In this document: piece after piece, positions 26,037-34,197 of the stretch
How the letters are laid out: the number at the start of each line of letters is the position of its first letter
How positions within the stretch are numbered: the stretch's first letter is position 1
Source of the DNA: Sulfurimonas sp.
GTDB taxonomy: Bacteria > Campylobacterota > Campylobacteria > Campylobacterales > Sulfurimonadaceae
NCBI GenBank assembly: GCA_028044295.1
Contig: JAOFSE010000015.1
Location: forward strand, 1-35,289
Length of the DNA: 35,289 bases
Direction: 5' to 3'
Position numbers and translations under genes: made by a program
Notes under the pieces: model-generated
Told to the model about the DNA's origin: nothing
What the model saw: the letters and a program-made list of their open reading frames with translations, nothing else
The model's database searches: none

Positions 26037-26780
26037 TTATACTATTTTAACATGCCAAGGTTCGTATCTAACACCATCTAAGTTGTTTGGAGAGTACCTG
26101 ATATGAATGTACTCCAGTTGAGTCATTTGGTGAAACTCTTTAGTCTTTGCAAAAGCAGATGTAAAATTTTTACCACCAAGACCCATTTTACCAACATCAA
26201 AATCACCAATAGTGTGAAAAGAGTGAGAAGGTGGAGCTATGTCTAAAGAAGCTTGAGTCATATTTCCTTTGAGGCTTTTGAGTTTAGAACAGTAAAGACT
26301 TAACTGTTTTACTACATTCCTAACACCAGAAGTAAGGTAAAGAGTATCTCCTATGTCGGAGATGATTCTGTTGTAGTCATGAGTAGATTTTCCCTTAAAT
26401 ATATAGTGGCCAGAATGGGGGATTTTTACTACATCTTTTTTAGAGATTTTGTTGTTGATGTTAAAACAAGTTCGTTCGCCATAAAAACCATATTTAGATG
26501 GGTTTTCGTAAAAAAACTTATATGTTAACTCAATTTCTTCCTTTGTAAAACGTCCAATTTTTGGAACTCTAGCAGCTATTTTAAGAGAGTCTTCATAAGA
26601 TAGAAGATTGAAATTTCCAAAACCTACATATCTTTTTATTTGTCTGAGTTTAAGGTCAAGTGATATAAGAGACTTGTACTCATTTTGAGATAAAAACATA
26701 TCAGAACTCTCTAAAGCACTACCACTAGCGACCGTGGCTGTTACAGTAGATGAGTAAAGTAGGAAGTTTCTTCTTGTCAT
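26037..26780 (-). CDS. Tat-exported M15-like peptidoglycan peptidase
   Basis: A 247-residue protein with a twin-arginine signal (TRRNFLLYSS at 2-11, hydrophobic to about 22), so probably periplasmic. The C-terminal half resembles the M15B/VanY D,D- or L,D-carboxypeptidases: a SGVRN stretch (151-155), PPSHSFHTIGDFDVG (183-197) and a final EPWHVKIV with His243. Zinc ligands would be His189, Asp195 and His243, but the His-Asp spacing is one residue shorter than in typical VanY proteins. Residues 30-120 are an unrecognised N-terminal domain. Its place between the SSS symporter and anmK suggests it trims stem peptides before sugar uptake. Confidence 0.75.
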   Translation of the reverse strand: MTRRNFLLYSSTVTATVASGSALESSDMFLSQNEYKSLISLDLKLRQIKRYVGFGNFNLLSYEDSLKIAARVPKIGRFTKEEIELTYKFFYENPSKYGFYGERTCFNINNKISKKDVVKIPHSGHYIFKGKSTHDYNRIISDIGDTLYLTSGVRNVVKQLSLYCSKLKSLKGNMTQASLDIAPPSHSFHTIGDFDVGKMGLGGKNFTSAFAKTKEFHQMTQLEYIHIRYSPNNLDGVRYEPWHVKIV

Positions 26781-26828
26781 ATTTTTATCTCTTCAATTAT
26801 TTTATCTGTTTGATTATAGCCATATTTT

Positions 26829-28292
26829 CTATTTTTTACCAAATTGCATGATACAAAATGCAACAAAAGTACCTATAACAATTTGCCATGAAAAACCGAT
26901 ACTCATACCAAAAGTATAGGGTTGGAGTGCTAAAACAGTTACAAATCCACCTATAAGTGAGTAAAGCACAGTTTGCTCATTTCCCCTTTTGGTAAATATC
27001 GCTGAGAAGTAAACTCCCAAAAGCCCCGTGTATGCAAAAGCCATAACTCCAAGTGCAAAACCAATAAGTGAGAGGTCACTATATTGTTGCCAGTAGTAAC
27101 TAACCATAGCCATTAGAGATAGAGTAAGAGCGAAAAGTAAGACAGCTACTCTTGAAGCTTTTACAAAATGCAACTCATCAACACTAGAGTTTTGTAGTTT
27201 GTATGGTTTATAAAGGTCTTCTACTGCGACTGATGCCATAGCACCTAAAACAGAATTTGTACTAGAAAGGGCTGCTGCTATTGCTCCTACTGTTACAAGT
27301 CCTCTAAGACCCTCTGGCATCTCATTTAGGATGTAATACATAAAGATAGTTATCTTTTCACCTTCAAAGTTTTGAACTACATCACTCTCTTGGTAAAAAA
27401 CAAAGAGTAAAGCACCTATGGCAAGAAAAAGAAGAACAACAGGAATAGTCATTATGATTGAGAGTATAAGAGACTTTGTAGCCTCATTCTTACTCTTACA
27501 TGTAAGAACTCTTTGTGTCATGTCTTGGTCGAGTCCAAAGGCAGCAATGTTAAGTAAAAGCCAACCACTAAGCAGACCTATGATGCTAAACTTTCCATCT
27601 AGTGAAGTGTCATAAAAGTTGAGTTTGTTGTGCTCTTGTAGGGTAGCTATGATGTCAACACTCTCTAGTGAGTAGTAAAGAAAAACTAAAACAGCAACTC
27701 CAGCACCTATGTATGTAACAGCTTGAATGATGTCACTTAGTATGACTGAACGTACACCGCCAAAGTAAGTGTAAGCTAATGCTCCGGTCACTAAAATGAA
27801 AATAGAGATAGCTACATGTAGAAATACAATATCACTAAATAGTATCATTGAAATGGCTAATGCTCCAATGTAAAGCCTTGCCCCACTTGCAAGTACTCGA
27901 CCAACTAGAAACATTACTCCAGCATACTTTTTAGCTTCACTCCCGTACCTGATTTCAAGAAGTTCATAAACCGTAACAGCCTTCATCTCGTAAAATCTAG
28001 GTATGAAAACAAATGCTACAAAGGTTACAGCTAAAAGAGCAGATATATAAAAACCTATAAATGTAAAATCATGAGCGTATGAAAATTCTGGAGCACCTAA
28101 AAATGTAGCGGCTGATTGACTTGTAGCTAGAATTGAAATAGCAACTGCAAACATTGGCATACCATTTTTGGTTAGAAAGAAGTCTCTTGATGAGTTGATT
28201 TTGTTACGACTAAGGAGGATGGAGCTAATGGTTAAAAGTAAAAAGTATGAGACAAAAACTATCCAGTCAAGGCTAGAAAATGAACTCTGCAT
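26829..28292 (-). CDS. Sodium:solute symporter (SSS family), candidate amino-sugar importer
   Basis: A 487-residue inner-membrane protein with about 13 helices of the sodium:solute symporter (LeuT-fold, SLC5) family. The N-terminal part shows SSRDFFLTKNGMPMFAVAIS and the conserved TSQSAATFLGAPE in helix 1-2, then GARLYIGALAIS. SSS proteins carry sugars, sialic acid, proline and others; substrate cannot be read directly. It starts 2 bases after nagZ and sits among nagZ, the M15 peptidase, anmK and amgK, so MurNAc, anhydro-MurNAc or a muropeptide is the likely cargo (inference). No AmpG permease gene is in the window. Confidence 0.88.
   Translation of the reverse strand: MQSSFSSLDWIVFVSYFLLLTISSILLSRNKINSSRDFFLTKNGMPMFAVAISILATSQSAATFLGAPEFSYAHDFTFIGFYISALLAVTFVAFVFIPRFYEMKAVTVYELLEIRYGSEAKKYAGVMFLVGRVLASGARLYIGALAISMILFSDIVFLHVAISIFILVTGALAYTYFGGVRSVILSDIIQAVTYIGAGVAVLVFLYYSLESVDIIATLQEHNKLNFYDTSLDGKFSIIGLLSGWLLLNIAAFGLDQDMTQRVLTCKSKNEATKSLILSIIMTIPVVLLFLAIGALLFVFYQESDVVQNFEGEKITIFMYYILNEMPEGLRGLVTVGAIAAALSSTNSVLGAMASVAVEDLYKPYKLQNSSVDELHFVKASRVAVLLFALTLSLMAMVSYYWQQYSDLSLIGFALGVMAFAYTGLLGVYFSAIFTKRGNEQTVLYSLIGGFVTVLALQPYTFGMSIGFSWQIVIGTFVAFCIMQFGKK
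27812..27821. repeat. CTACATGTAG copy in SSS symporter
   Basis: Exact copy, read as LHV in VFLHVAIS inside a membrane helix. Confidence 0.9.
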
Positions 28293-28294
28293 GG

Positions 28295-29398
28295 TTAATT
28301 CTCTTGTGTGTGAAGAAGTTCTATTCTTCTGTTGGACTCTAAGATTCTCTCTATCGGAATAATTCCATTTTTAACTTCTGTAGCAATGAGAAGAACGAGT
28401 TCATCTATGTCTTGCTCAGCTAGTTGATTTCCAAAAAGGAGTATGTCAACACCAGCGTTAATAGCTAGTGCTACACTCTCAGAAATTGTGTAGTGCTCAG
28501 AGATTGCTTTCATCTGTAGGTCATCACTTATAACAACACCCTTGTATCCAAGATTTTCTCTAAGAAGAGTTGTGTTTACAAAGTGAGAGAGCGTAGCAGG
28601 ATGATTTTCATCTAGATTTGAGTTAAAGACATGAGCTGTCATAATCATTTTAACCTTGCCTTGGTTGATGAGGTAATGATATGGTTCTAATTCTTTTTTG
28701 GTCCATGTATTTGTAATATCTACAAAACCTTTGTGAGAATCTCCTAACGATGAGCCATGACCCGGAAAGTGTTTTAAAACACTTAAAATCTCTGTATTTT
28801 CTAAAGAGTCCATAAAAATAGATGCGTATTTAACTACCTCTTGGGGATTAGACCCGTACGAACGCTCAAGTCCATATATGACACTATTCTCTTCGTTTAC
28901 AGCTAAGTCAACAACAGGGGCAAAGTCACAGTTAATACCACTACTTTTAAGCATTCTAGCTTGTGCATTGTAAATTGCTTTGGCTTTATCTACATGTAGA
29001 GATGATACGCGTTTAGCAGATGGAATGTTTGCAAAACCATAAGCTGGTTTGAGACGAGCAACTTTTCCGCCTTCTTGGTCTATAGATATGAGTAGTGGTT
29101 TGTTTGAATATAGTTTTAGTTTTGATGTTAAGTGTTGAAGCTGGTTTGGAGAAGATATGTTTTTTGTTTTAGTTCTATCACTATAAAAACGGTCAAATAG
29201 GATGACCCCACCAAGATTGTATTGCTTGATTTGTCTTACTATTTCAGAGTTTTTGTCTATAGTCTCATTGGGAAAACCAACAAGAAGCATTCTTCCTATT
29301 AGCTTGTGTAGTTCTTCGTCATTTGGTAATTGTGTATCACTTGAGTGTAATACACCAAGTGTTATAAAAAGAAGAAGTAGAAGTTTTTTAATTACCAC
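28295..29398 (-). CDS. nagZ: Family 3 beta-N-acetylhexosaminidase with signal peptide
   Basis: Removes GlcNAc from GlcNAc-anhydroMurNAc(-peptide). The 367-residue GH3 protein has [13 protein letters not shown], the NagZ motif [14 protein letters not shown] with the catalytic His-Asp, and the nucleophile aspartate in [12 protein letters not shown]. Unlike cytoplasmic E. coli NagZ, it begins with a clear Sec signal ([16 protein letters not shown]), so it should work in the periplasm. The start is GTG at 29398, overlapping the pyrE stop by 11 bases. There is no lipobox cysteine. One CTACATGTAG copy is read as LHV in SSLHVDKA. Confidence 0.9.
   Translation of the reverse strand: MVIKKLLLLLFITLGVLHSSDTQLPNDEELHKLIGRMLLVGFPNETIDKNSEIVRQIKQYNLGGVILFDRFYSDRTKTKNISSPNQLQHLTSKLKLYSNKPLLISIDQEGGKVARLKPAYGFANIPSAKRVSSLHVDKAKAIYNAQARMLKSSGINCDFAPVVDLAVNEENSVIYGLERSYGSNPQEVVKYASIFMDSLENTEILSVLKHFPGHGSSLGDSHKGFVDITNTWTKKELEPYHYLINQGKVKMIMTAHVFNSNLDENHPATLSHFVNTTLLRENLGYKGVVISDDLQMKAISEHYTISESVALAINAGVDILLFGNQLAEQDIDELVLLIATEVKNGIIPIERILESNRRIELLHTQEN
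28990..28999. repeat. CTACATGTAG copy in nagZ
   Basis: Exact copy, flanked T...A, read as LHV. Confidence 0.9.
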
Positions 29399-29996
29399 GA
29401 GAACCTGGTTTTATAGCTTCACTTCCATCTTTACAAAGAGGACACTCATCAGGAGCATACATTTCAAATGTAAAATCAGCAAGTGCAAAAAATGGTATAT
29501 CTTGAGGAAGTTTACAGTTTGGTTTTGTAGTTATATCGCTATTTTCACGCTTACAAAAACCACGGTTAGCAAGTGCAGCTGCACCTACTATTTCACCACC
29601 AAGTTCCTTAACAACTGCTGCTGCTTCCATAGCTGAGCCACCAGTTGTAATGATGTCTTCACACATAAGAACTTTTTCGCCTTTACTTACTTCAAAGCCA
29701 CGACGAATGTTCATAACACCATCAACTCTCTCCGCAAATATGAAACGAACATCAAGTGCAGTAGCAAGTGCAAAACCAGCAATAAGGCCACCAAGTGCTG
29801 GAGCACAGACTGTGTCTATCTTTAAGCCTGAAGCTTTGATATCTTTTGCTAGAGCTTCTGCAAGAAGTTTAGCAGTTTTTGGGTCTTCAAGTACTTTTGC
29901 AGACTGAAGATAAAACTGTGAATGGTTTCCGCTACTTAGTTTAAAGTGACCCTCTAATAGAGCGTCTGCGTCCATATATATTTTTTTAACATCCAT
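29388..29996 (-). CDS. pyrE: Orotate phosphoribosyltransferase
   Basis: Forms orotidine-5'-phosphate from orotate and PRPP in pyrimidine synthesis. The 202-residue protein carries the PRPP-binding motif [17 protein letters not shown] at about 108-124 and [12 protein letters not shown] before it. The C-terminal tail holds a small cysteine cluster (PNCKLP and ECPLCKDG), as seen in the longer bacterial type of OPRTase. It lies 4 bases after frr and overlaps nagZ, within the secG-frr-pyrE order that C. jejuni also has. Confidence 0.95.
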   Translation of the reverse strand: MDVKKIYMDADALLEGHFKLSSGNHSQFYLQSAKVLEDPKTAKLLAEALAKDIKASGLKIDTVCAPALGGLIAGFALATALDVRFIFAERVDGVMNIRRGFEVSKGEKVLMCEDIITTGGSAMEAAAVVKELGGEIVGAAALANRGFCKRENSDITTKPNCKLPQDIPFFALADFTFEMYAPDECPLCKDGSEAIKPGSRGN

Positions 29997-30000
29997 CCGA

Positions 30001-30558
30001 TTAAACCTTAAGGATTTCCGCTTCTTTAGATTTTAAAATAGCGTCAATTTCTGCAGTAAATTTATCTGTAGTTTTTTGAATATTATCTTGAGCAGATTTA
30101 GATTCATCAGTTGTGATTTCTTTATCTTTCTCAAGTTTTTTTATTTGGTCATTTGAGTGTTTTCTATCGTTTCTTAGTGAAACTTTAGCGTTTTCACCCA
30201 TACCTTTCATTTGTTTTACAGATTCTTTTCTTTGGTCAACTGTCATAGCTGGAAAAAATAGTTTGATTTGCTCACCGTCATTGTTTGGAGTAGCTCCAAC
30301 ATTAGCAGCAGATATAGCAGACTCAATATCATCAAGAAGAGGTTTTTCCCAAGGATTTACAACGATAGTAGTTGCATCTTGAGCGATTACTGAACCAACT
30401 TGATCAAGTGAAGTTGGAGTTCCATAGTAGTCAATTTTAACATTGTCTAAAACAGATGTAGTTACTTTACCAGTTCTAAGTGTTTTGAAGTCTCTTAACA
30501 TATGGTCAAGACTTGATTGCATCTTTGTTTGACAAGATTCAAATATTTCATTTATCAT
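30001..30558 (-). CDS. frr: Ribosome recycling factor
   Basis: Splits post-termination ribosomes together with EF-G. The 185-residue length is standard. The protein is recognised from [22 protein letters not shown] near the start, [23 protein letters not shown] and the [17 protein letters not shown] helix. It lies 18 bases after secG, with AAGGAAAC just before the ATG, and 4 bases before pyrE. Confidence 0.97.
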   Translation of the reverse strand: MINEIFESCQTKMQSSLDHMLRDFKTLRTGKVTTSVLDNVKIDYYGTPTSLDQVGSVIAQDATTIVVNPWEKPLLDDIESAISAANVGATPNNDGEQIKLFFPAMTVDQRKESVKQMKGMGENAKVSLRNDRKHSNDQIKKLEKDKEITTDESKSAQDNIQKTTDKFTAEIDAILKSKEAEILKV

Positions 30559-30576
30559 TTTGTTTCCTTATAGAGA

Positions 30577-30888
30577 TTATTTCGTAGTTTCTGGTGTAGG
30601 TGCTGTTGGCGCAACTACGTTAGTTGTTTCAATCATGTTGTCAACTACAGACTCATTTGCTGATGTTGAGTACATATAACCTAGAGTGATTGTATTTGCT
30701 ACAAATAAAAAACCGATTAAAAAAGTTGTTTTAGCTAAAAAGCTACTTGGACCTTTTGCTCCAAAAACAGAGTCATTTGAACCACTGTATGCTCCAAGGC
30801 CTATGCTTGAGCTTTTTTGTAGTAGTACAGCTATCACAAGTACCACAACTAAAACGATTTGAACCATTAGTAAAAAACTAGCTGTCAT
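30577..30888 (-). CDS. secG: Preprotein translocase subunit SecG
   Basis: Small inner-membrane subunit of the SecYEG channel. The 103 residues hold two membrane helices (about 4-22 and 52-72) with the conserved LLQKSSSIGLGAYSGSNDSVFGAKGPSSFL loop between them, which is the SecG signature. The C-terminal tail is rich in Thr, Pro and Val. It is the first gene of the long minus-strand run and is divergent from znuA. AGGAT lies upstream of the ATG. Confidence 0.93.
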   Translation of the reverse strand: MTASFLLMVQIVLVVVLVIAVLLQKSSSIGLGAYSGSNDSVFGAKGPSSFLAKTTFLIGFLFVANTITLGYMYSTSANESVVDNMIETTNVVAPTAPTPETTK

Positions 30889-30918
30889 TATATATATCCT
30901 GAGTGTAAAAAGTTGCGA

Positions 30919-30924
30919 ATTATA
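30919..30924 (-). promoter_or_regulatory. Candidate extended -10 promoter of the secG operon
   Basis: On the minus strand TGGTATAAT gives an extended -10 (TGn) directly before TATAAT, 30 bases ahead of the secG ATG. It may drive the whole run down to the radical SAM gene. Confidence 0.6.
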
Positions 30925-30954
30925 CCAAAATAAATAATATATTACAATTTTAGC

Positions 30955-30960
30955 TATAAT
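30955..30960 (+). promoter_or_regulatory. Candidate -10 box of the znuACB operon
   Basis: TATAAT 27 bases before the znuA ATG; AAAGGG lies upstream of the start as ribosome binding site. A Zur-type operator would be expected here, but I cannot identify one with confidence in the A/T-rich sequence. Confidence 0.5.
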
Positions 30961-30987
30961 TTCAAAAAAATTCTAAAGGGTCTGTCA

Positions 30988-31947
30988 ATGAGTATTAAAA
31001 AGAGTCTATTTATAATCATTGCGATCTCAATTATTATATTTTTAACAAATATGAACACACAAACAGATGTGAAAAGTGCAACTAGTAAACCAAAAGTATC
31101 ACTATCTACATTTGCTCTTTACGATATAGCAAAACACATTGCTCAAGATGAAATAGAGATTTCGATGATACTTCCTTTAGGGGTAGATACTCATTCGTAT
31201 GAACCAACACCAAAACAACTTACGAAACTTTATAAAAGTGATTTATTAGTTTTTAATGGAGCATCATTAGAGCCTTGGACTAAAGGATTCGATTTTAAAA
31301 ATACGACTCTAGATATAAGTCTACATGTAGATTTATTAGAGATTGCAGAAGATGAAGAAGAGGGTCACGAAGAGCATGAGGGTCATGGACATGAGGGTCA
31401 TAAGTGTGAAGCTGCACATGGAGTAGATCCGCACTACTGGTTAGATATTCCAAACATGATAAAAGCTACATACAAAATCACTCTTGAGCTTATGAAGCTT
31501 TCTCCTAAAAATGAAAGTATATTTGCTAAAAACAGAGATGAATACGTATCTGAGTTAAAAAAATTAGATAAATTATATAAAGAAAAACTTTCTACATGTA
31601 GGCTTAAAACCATAGTGGTAAATCATAATGCTTTTGGATATCTTTCTAAGAATTACGGTTTTGAAGTAGAAGCACTAAGTGGTCTTTCACCAGAAGCTCA
31701 GCCCAGTCCTAAAACTATGGTTGATTTGATAAAGCATGTAAATGAGCACAGTGTGAAGACTATCTTTTTTGAAAGCTTTGTGAGTGATAAGGCGATTAAG
31801 AGTATCGCTATCGATGCTAACGTCAAGGTAGATGTTCTTCAACCTCTTGGGAATATTACAGCTAATGAAGCGCAAAAAAACTTAACTTATAATGACATTA
31901 TGATAGATAACTTGAAAAAAATATCACAAGCTTTGGAATGCAAATGA
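30988..31947 (+). CDS. znuA: Zinc ABC transporter substrate-binding protein
   Basis: Periplasmic metal-binding lipid-free protein that delivers Zn2+ to ZnuB. The 319 residues begin with a hydrophobic signal or anchor segment (6-20). Metal-coordinating histidines are His69 in GVDTHSYEPTP, His149 in DPHYWLD and His213 in VVNHNAFGYL, plus a late acidic ligand. A His/Glu/Asp-rich loop at 121-144 is typical of zinc rather than manganese binders. Its last 10 bases overlap znuC. It contains two CTACATGTAG copies. Confidence 0.93.
   Translation: MSIKKSLFIIIAISIIIFLTNMNTQTDVKSATSKPKVSLSTFALYDIAKHIAQDEIEISMILPLGVDTHSYEPTPKQLTKLYKSDLLVFNGASLEPWTKGFDFKNTTLDISLHVDLLEIAEDEEEGHEEHEGHGHEGHKCEAAHGVDPHYWLDIPNMIKATYKITLELMKLSPKNESIFAKNRDEYVSELKKLDKLYKEKLSTCRLKTIVVNHNAFGYLSKNYGFEVEALSGLSPEAQPSPKTMVDLIKHVNEHSVKTIFFESFVSDKAIKSIAIDANVKVDVLQPLGNITANEAQKNLTYNDIMIDNLKKISQALECK
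31321..31330. repeat. CTACATGTAG copy in znuA (first)
   Basis: Exact copy, read as LHV in ISLHVDLL. Confidence 0.9.
31592..31601. repeat. CTACATGTAG copy in znuA (second)
   Basis: Exact copy, read as Ser-Thr-Cys in KLSTCRLKT. Confidence 0.9.
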
Positions 31948-32711
31948 TGAAGTTTAAAGCTCCGATTTTTGACATCAAGAATCTTGACTTTAGAGTTAAG
32001 TCACAGAAGATTTTGAGTAATGTTTCATTAGAAATATTTCAATCAGAGTACATAGCAATAATAGGCCCAAATGGTGGTGGAAAGACTACTCTTATTAGAA
32101 TGCTATTGGGACTTGATAAACCAACTTCTGGGGATATTCGAATTTTTGGTAAAAAAATAAAAAATTTTAAAGAGTGGCATAAGATTGGTTACGTTCCCCA
32201 ACGAGCTTCACATGTTGATAGCTCTTTTCCCGCTACAGTTTTAGACATTGTAAAAATGGGTAGAACTTCTCAACGACCACTTTTTGGAAGTTTTTCAGAT
32301 GAAGATGAGAAACATGTTCATGACTCTATGACCAAAATGGACGTTTTACACCTTCAAGATAAGATGGTGGGTACGCTCTCAGGCGGACAAAGACAAAGAG
32401 TTATGATAGCTCGTGCCCTTGCGTCTTCTCCAGAGATATTGATTTTAGATGAGCCTAATACTGGTGTGGATATGGTTTCACAAAACAGATTTTATGCACT
32501 TCTCCGTAAATTAAACAAGGATGATGGAATCACTATTGTTTTCATTACTCATGATATTGGAGTTATTGCTGATGATATCGGTAGATTATTTACAATAAAT
32601 GAAAAAGCAACAATCTGTAATAACCCAAAACAAATACTAAGCTGTGATGAGATGAGTGAACTATATGGTAGAGAAGCTCATCTCTTACACATGCATAAGC
32701 ACGAGCATTAA
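31938..32711 (+). CDS. znuC: Zinc ABC transporter ATPase
   Basis: ATP-binding subunit of the zinc importer, at the inner face of the membrane. The 257 residues have Walker A GPNGGGKTT (about 39-47), the Q-loop in GYVPQRA, signature LSGGQRQRV and Walker B ILILDEPNTGVD with the H-loop in FITHD. The C terminus ends in a histidine-rich tail (HLLHMHKHEH), often seen in metal importers. Three ATGs (31938, 31944, 31947) compete as starts around the znuA stop; the spacing to a weak GGA slightly favours 31944. Confidence 0.93.
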   Translation: MQMMKFKAPIFDIKNLDFRVKSQKILSNVSLEIFQSEYIAIIGPNGGGKTTLIRMLLGLDKPTSGDIRIFGKKIKNFKEWHKIGYVPQRASHVDSSFPATVLDIVKMGRTSQRPLFGSFSDEDEKHVHDSMTKMDVLHLQDKMVGTLSGGQRQRVMIARALASSPEILILDEPNTGVDMVSQNRFYALLRKLNKDDGITIVFITHDIGVIADDIGRLFTINEKATICNNPKQILSCDEMSELYGREAHLLHMHKHEH

Positions 32712-32713
32712 TC

Positions 32714-33508
32714 ATGGAAATGTTTGAATACTCATTTATGCAACGAGCTTTCGTAGCAGGGATTATTATTGCGATATTAGCTTCTATTAGCGGTACTTTT
32801 GTAGTTTTACGTCGCTATTCTATGATAAGTGAAACATTAGCACACTCAGCTCTAGTTGGTGTTGCAGTTGGACTTGTTGCTGGTTTTAATCCTCTATGGA
32901 TGGCAGTGGCAGTTGCAATACTCTCTGCTTGGCTTATAGAGTATCTTAGAAGTGAGTTCGCTCTTTACTCTGATGCAGTGCTAGCGATACTTCTTTCTGG
33001 TTCTTTAGCTATCGCAGTTATTATTGTATCTCTTGGTGGTGCATTTAACAACTCCCTATTCTCATATCTTTTCGGATCAATTCTCTCCGTTAGTTATGAA
33101 GATGTCGTTACTATCGCTATTTTTGGCTCGATTGCACTAGCTGCTCTTTTACTATTTTATAAAGAGTTATACTTTATAGCTTATGATGAAGAAGTAGCTA
33201 AGACAAGTGGCATAAGAGTTAAGCTTCTAAATTTTTTACTTGTTAGTGTAGTAGCTATTATAATTGCTCTTTCAATTAGAGTTGTTGGAAGTTTACTTAT
33301 AGGTGCTTTAATGGTTATACCTACAGTGTCTGCTCTTCAATACAGAGTCGGATTTTTAAAGACTACACTTATATCTTTAGGTTTTGCTATTCTCGGTGTA
33401 TCTGCCGGAATGACACTGTCATTTTATTTCTCTCTTCCATCAGGAGCTACTATAGTTCTTTGTGTGCTTTTTATATTTATAGTCTCATTGGTAGCCAATA
33501 GAAAATGA
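32714..33508 (+). CDS. znuB: Zinc ABC transporter permease
   Basis: Membrane subunit of the zinc importer. The 264-residue ABC-3 family protein has about eight helices. Recognised stretches are GTFVVLRRYSMISETLAHSALVGVAVG near the N terminus and VVGSLLIGALMVIPTVSALQ at about 195-214. It starts 2 bases after znuC, and its stop overlaps the next start by 4 bases (ATGA). Confidence 0.93.
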   Translation: MEMFEYSFMQRAFVAGIIIAILASISGTFVVLRRYSMISETLAHSALVGVAVGLVAGFNPLWMAVAVAILSAWLIEYLRSEFALYSDAVLAILLSGSLAIAVIIVSLGGAFNNSLFSYLFGSILSVSYEDVVTIAIFGSIALAALLLFYKELYFIAYDEEVAKTSGIRVKLLNFLLVSVVAIIIALSIRVVGSLLIGALMVIPTVSALQYRVGFLKTTLISLGFAILGVSAGMTLSFYFSLPSGATIVLCVLFIFIVSLVANRK

Positions 33509-34197
33509 ATATAAGTTCTGAGTTTTCAAAACACGCAGAGGATTACAACGACCACAATATAATCCAAAACAAAGTCATAGATAAACTGCTTCTACATGTA
33601 GAAGGTAAACCAGAGAATATCTTAGACCTTGGCTGTGGTAATGGTGGTCTTTATAAAGTAATTGATTGGAAAGTAAAACATTTTAAGGGGATAGACTTCG
33701 CACCTAAGATGTTGGAACTTCACCCTAAGGGCGAAAACATTGAAACTATCTATGGTGACTTTAATGATAGAGCATTTTTCGATAAACTCAACACTCATAA
33801 GTACGACTATATATTATCAGCTTCAGCACTTCAATGGGCAGGTGATTTAGATTTTGTGTTTAAAAAGATAAAAGAGTTAGACGCACCTATAGCCTTAGCA
33901 ATATTTACATCAAATACTTTCAAAACTCTCAATAAAACAGCATCAATTAACTCTTTACTTAGAAGTTCTGATGAAGTTCATGAACTGCAAAAAAAGTACT
34001 TTGATGCTAGCTATGAGGTAGTAGAGTATAAGTTAGAATTTGAGTCAACTAGAGATATGTTTAGATATATAAAGAAGAGCGGAGTAAGTGGTTCTAGAAA
34101 AGTCCTAAGCTATAAAGAGAGTAAGAAACTCTTTCGTGATTACCCAGTAAACTATCTTGAGTTTGAAGTAGCTTTCATATACTCTAAAAACCGCTAA
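33505..34197 (+). CDS. bioC: BioC-like SAM-dependent methyltransferase
   Basis: A 230-residue class I methyltransferase with the SAM-binding motif ILDLGCGNGG at about 38-47 and GIDFAPKML. The N-terminal FSKHAEDYNDHNIIQ, SASALQWAGD and the late RDMFRYIKKSGVSG fit BioC, which methylates malonyl-ACP to start pimelate synthesis for biotin. Sequence alone does not exclude another methyl acceptor. Its ATG overlaps the znuB stop, so it is translated with the zinc importer although no functional link is known. It meets the HupE-like gene tail to tail with a 14-base overlap. Confidence 0.75.
   Translation: MNISSEFSKHAEDYNDHNIIQNKVIDKLLLHVEGKPENILDLGCGNGGLYKVIDWKVKHFKGIDFAPKMLELHPKGENIETIYGDFNDRAFFDKLNTHKYDYILSASALQWAGDLDFVFKKIKELDAPIALAIFTSNTFKTLNKTASINSLLRSSDEVHELQKKYFDASYEVVEYKLEFESTRDMFRYIKKSGVSGSRKVLSYKESKKLFRDYPVNYLEFEVAFIYSKNR
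33592..33601. repeat. CTACATGTAG copy in bioC-like gene
   Basis: Exact copy within TTCTACATGTAGAA, read as LHV in LLLHVEGK. Confidence 0.9.

Noticed and set aside
29202..29636. 144-codon plus-strand frame across nagZ/pyrE
   Set aside because: Antisense to two well-supported genes, low-complexity composition typical of a shadow frame.
30933..30950. A stretch in the secG-znuA gap shares a 15-base A/T-only-rich word (in reverse) with the caspase promoter region at 23083-23097
   Set aside because: A common operator was considered, but low-complexity A/T sequence makes a chance match of this length between intergenic regions quite possible.
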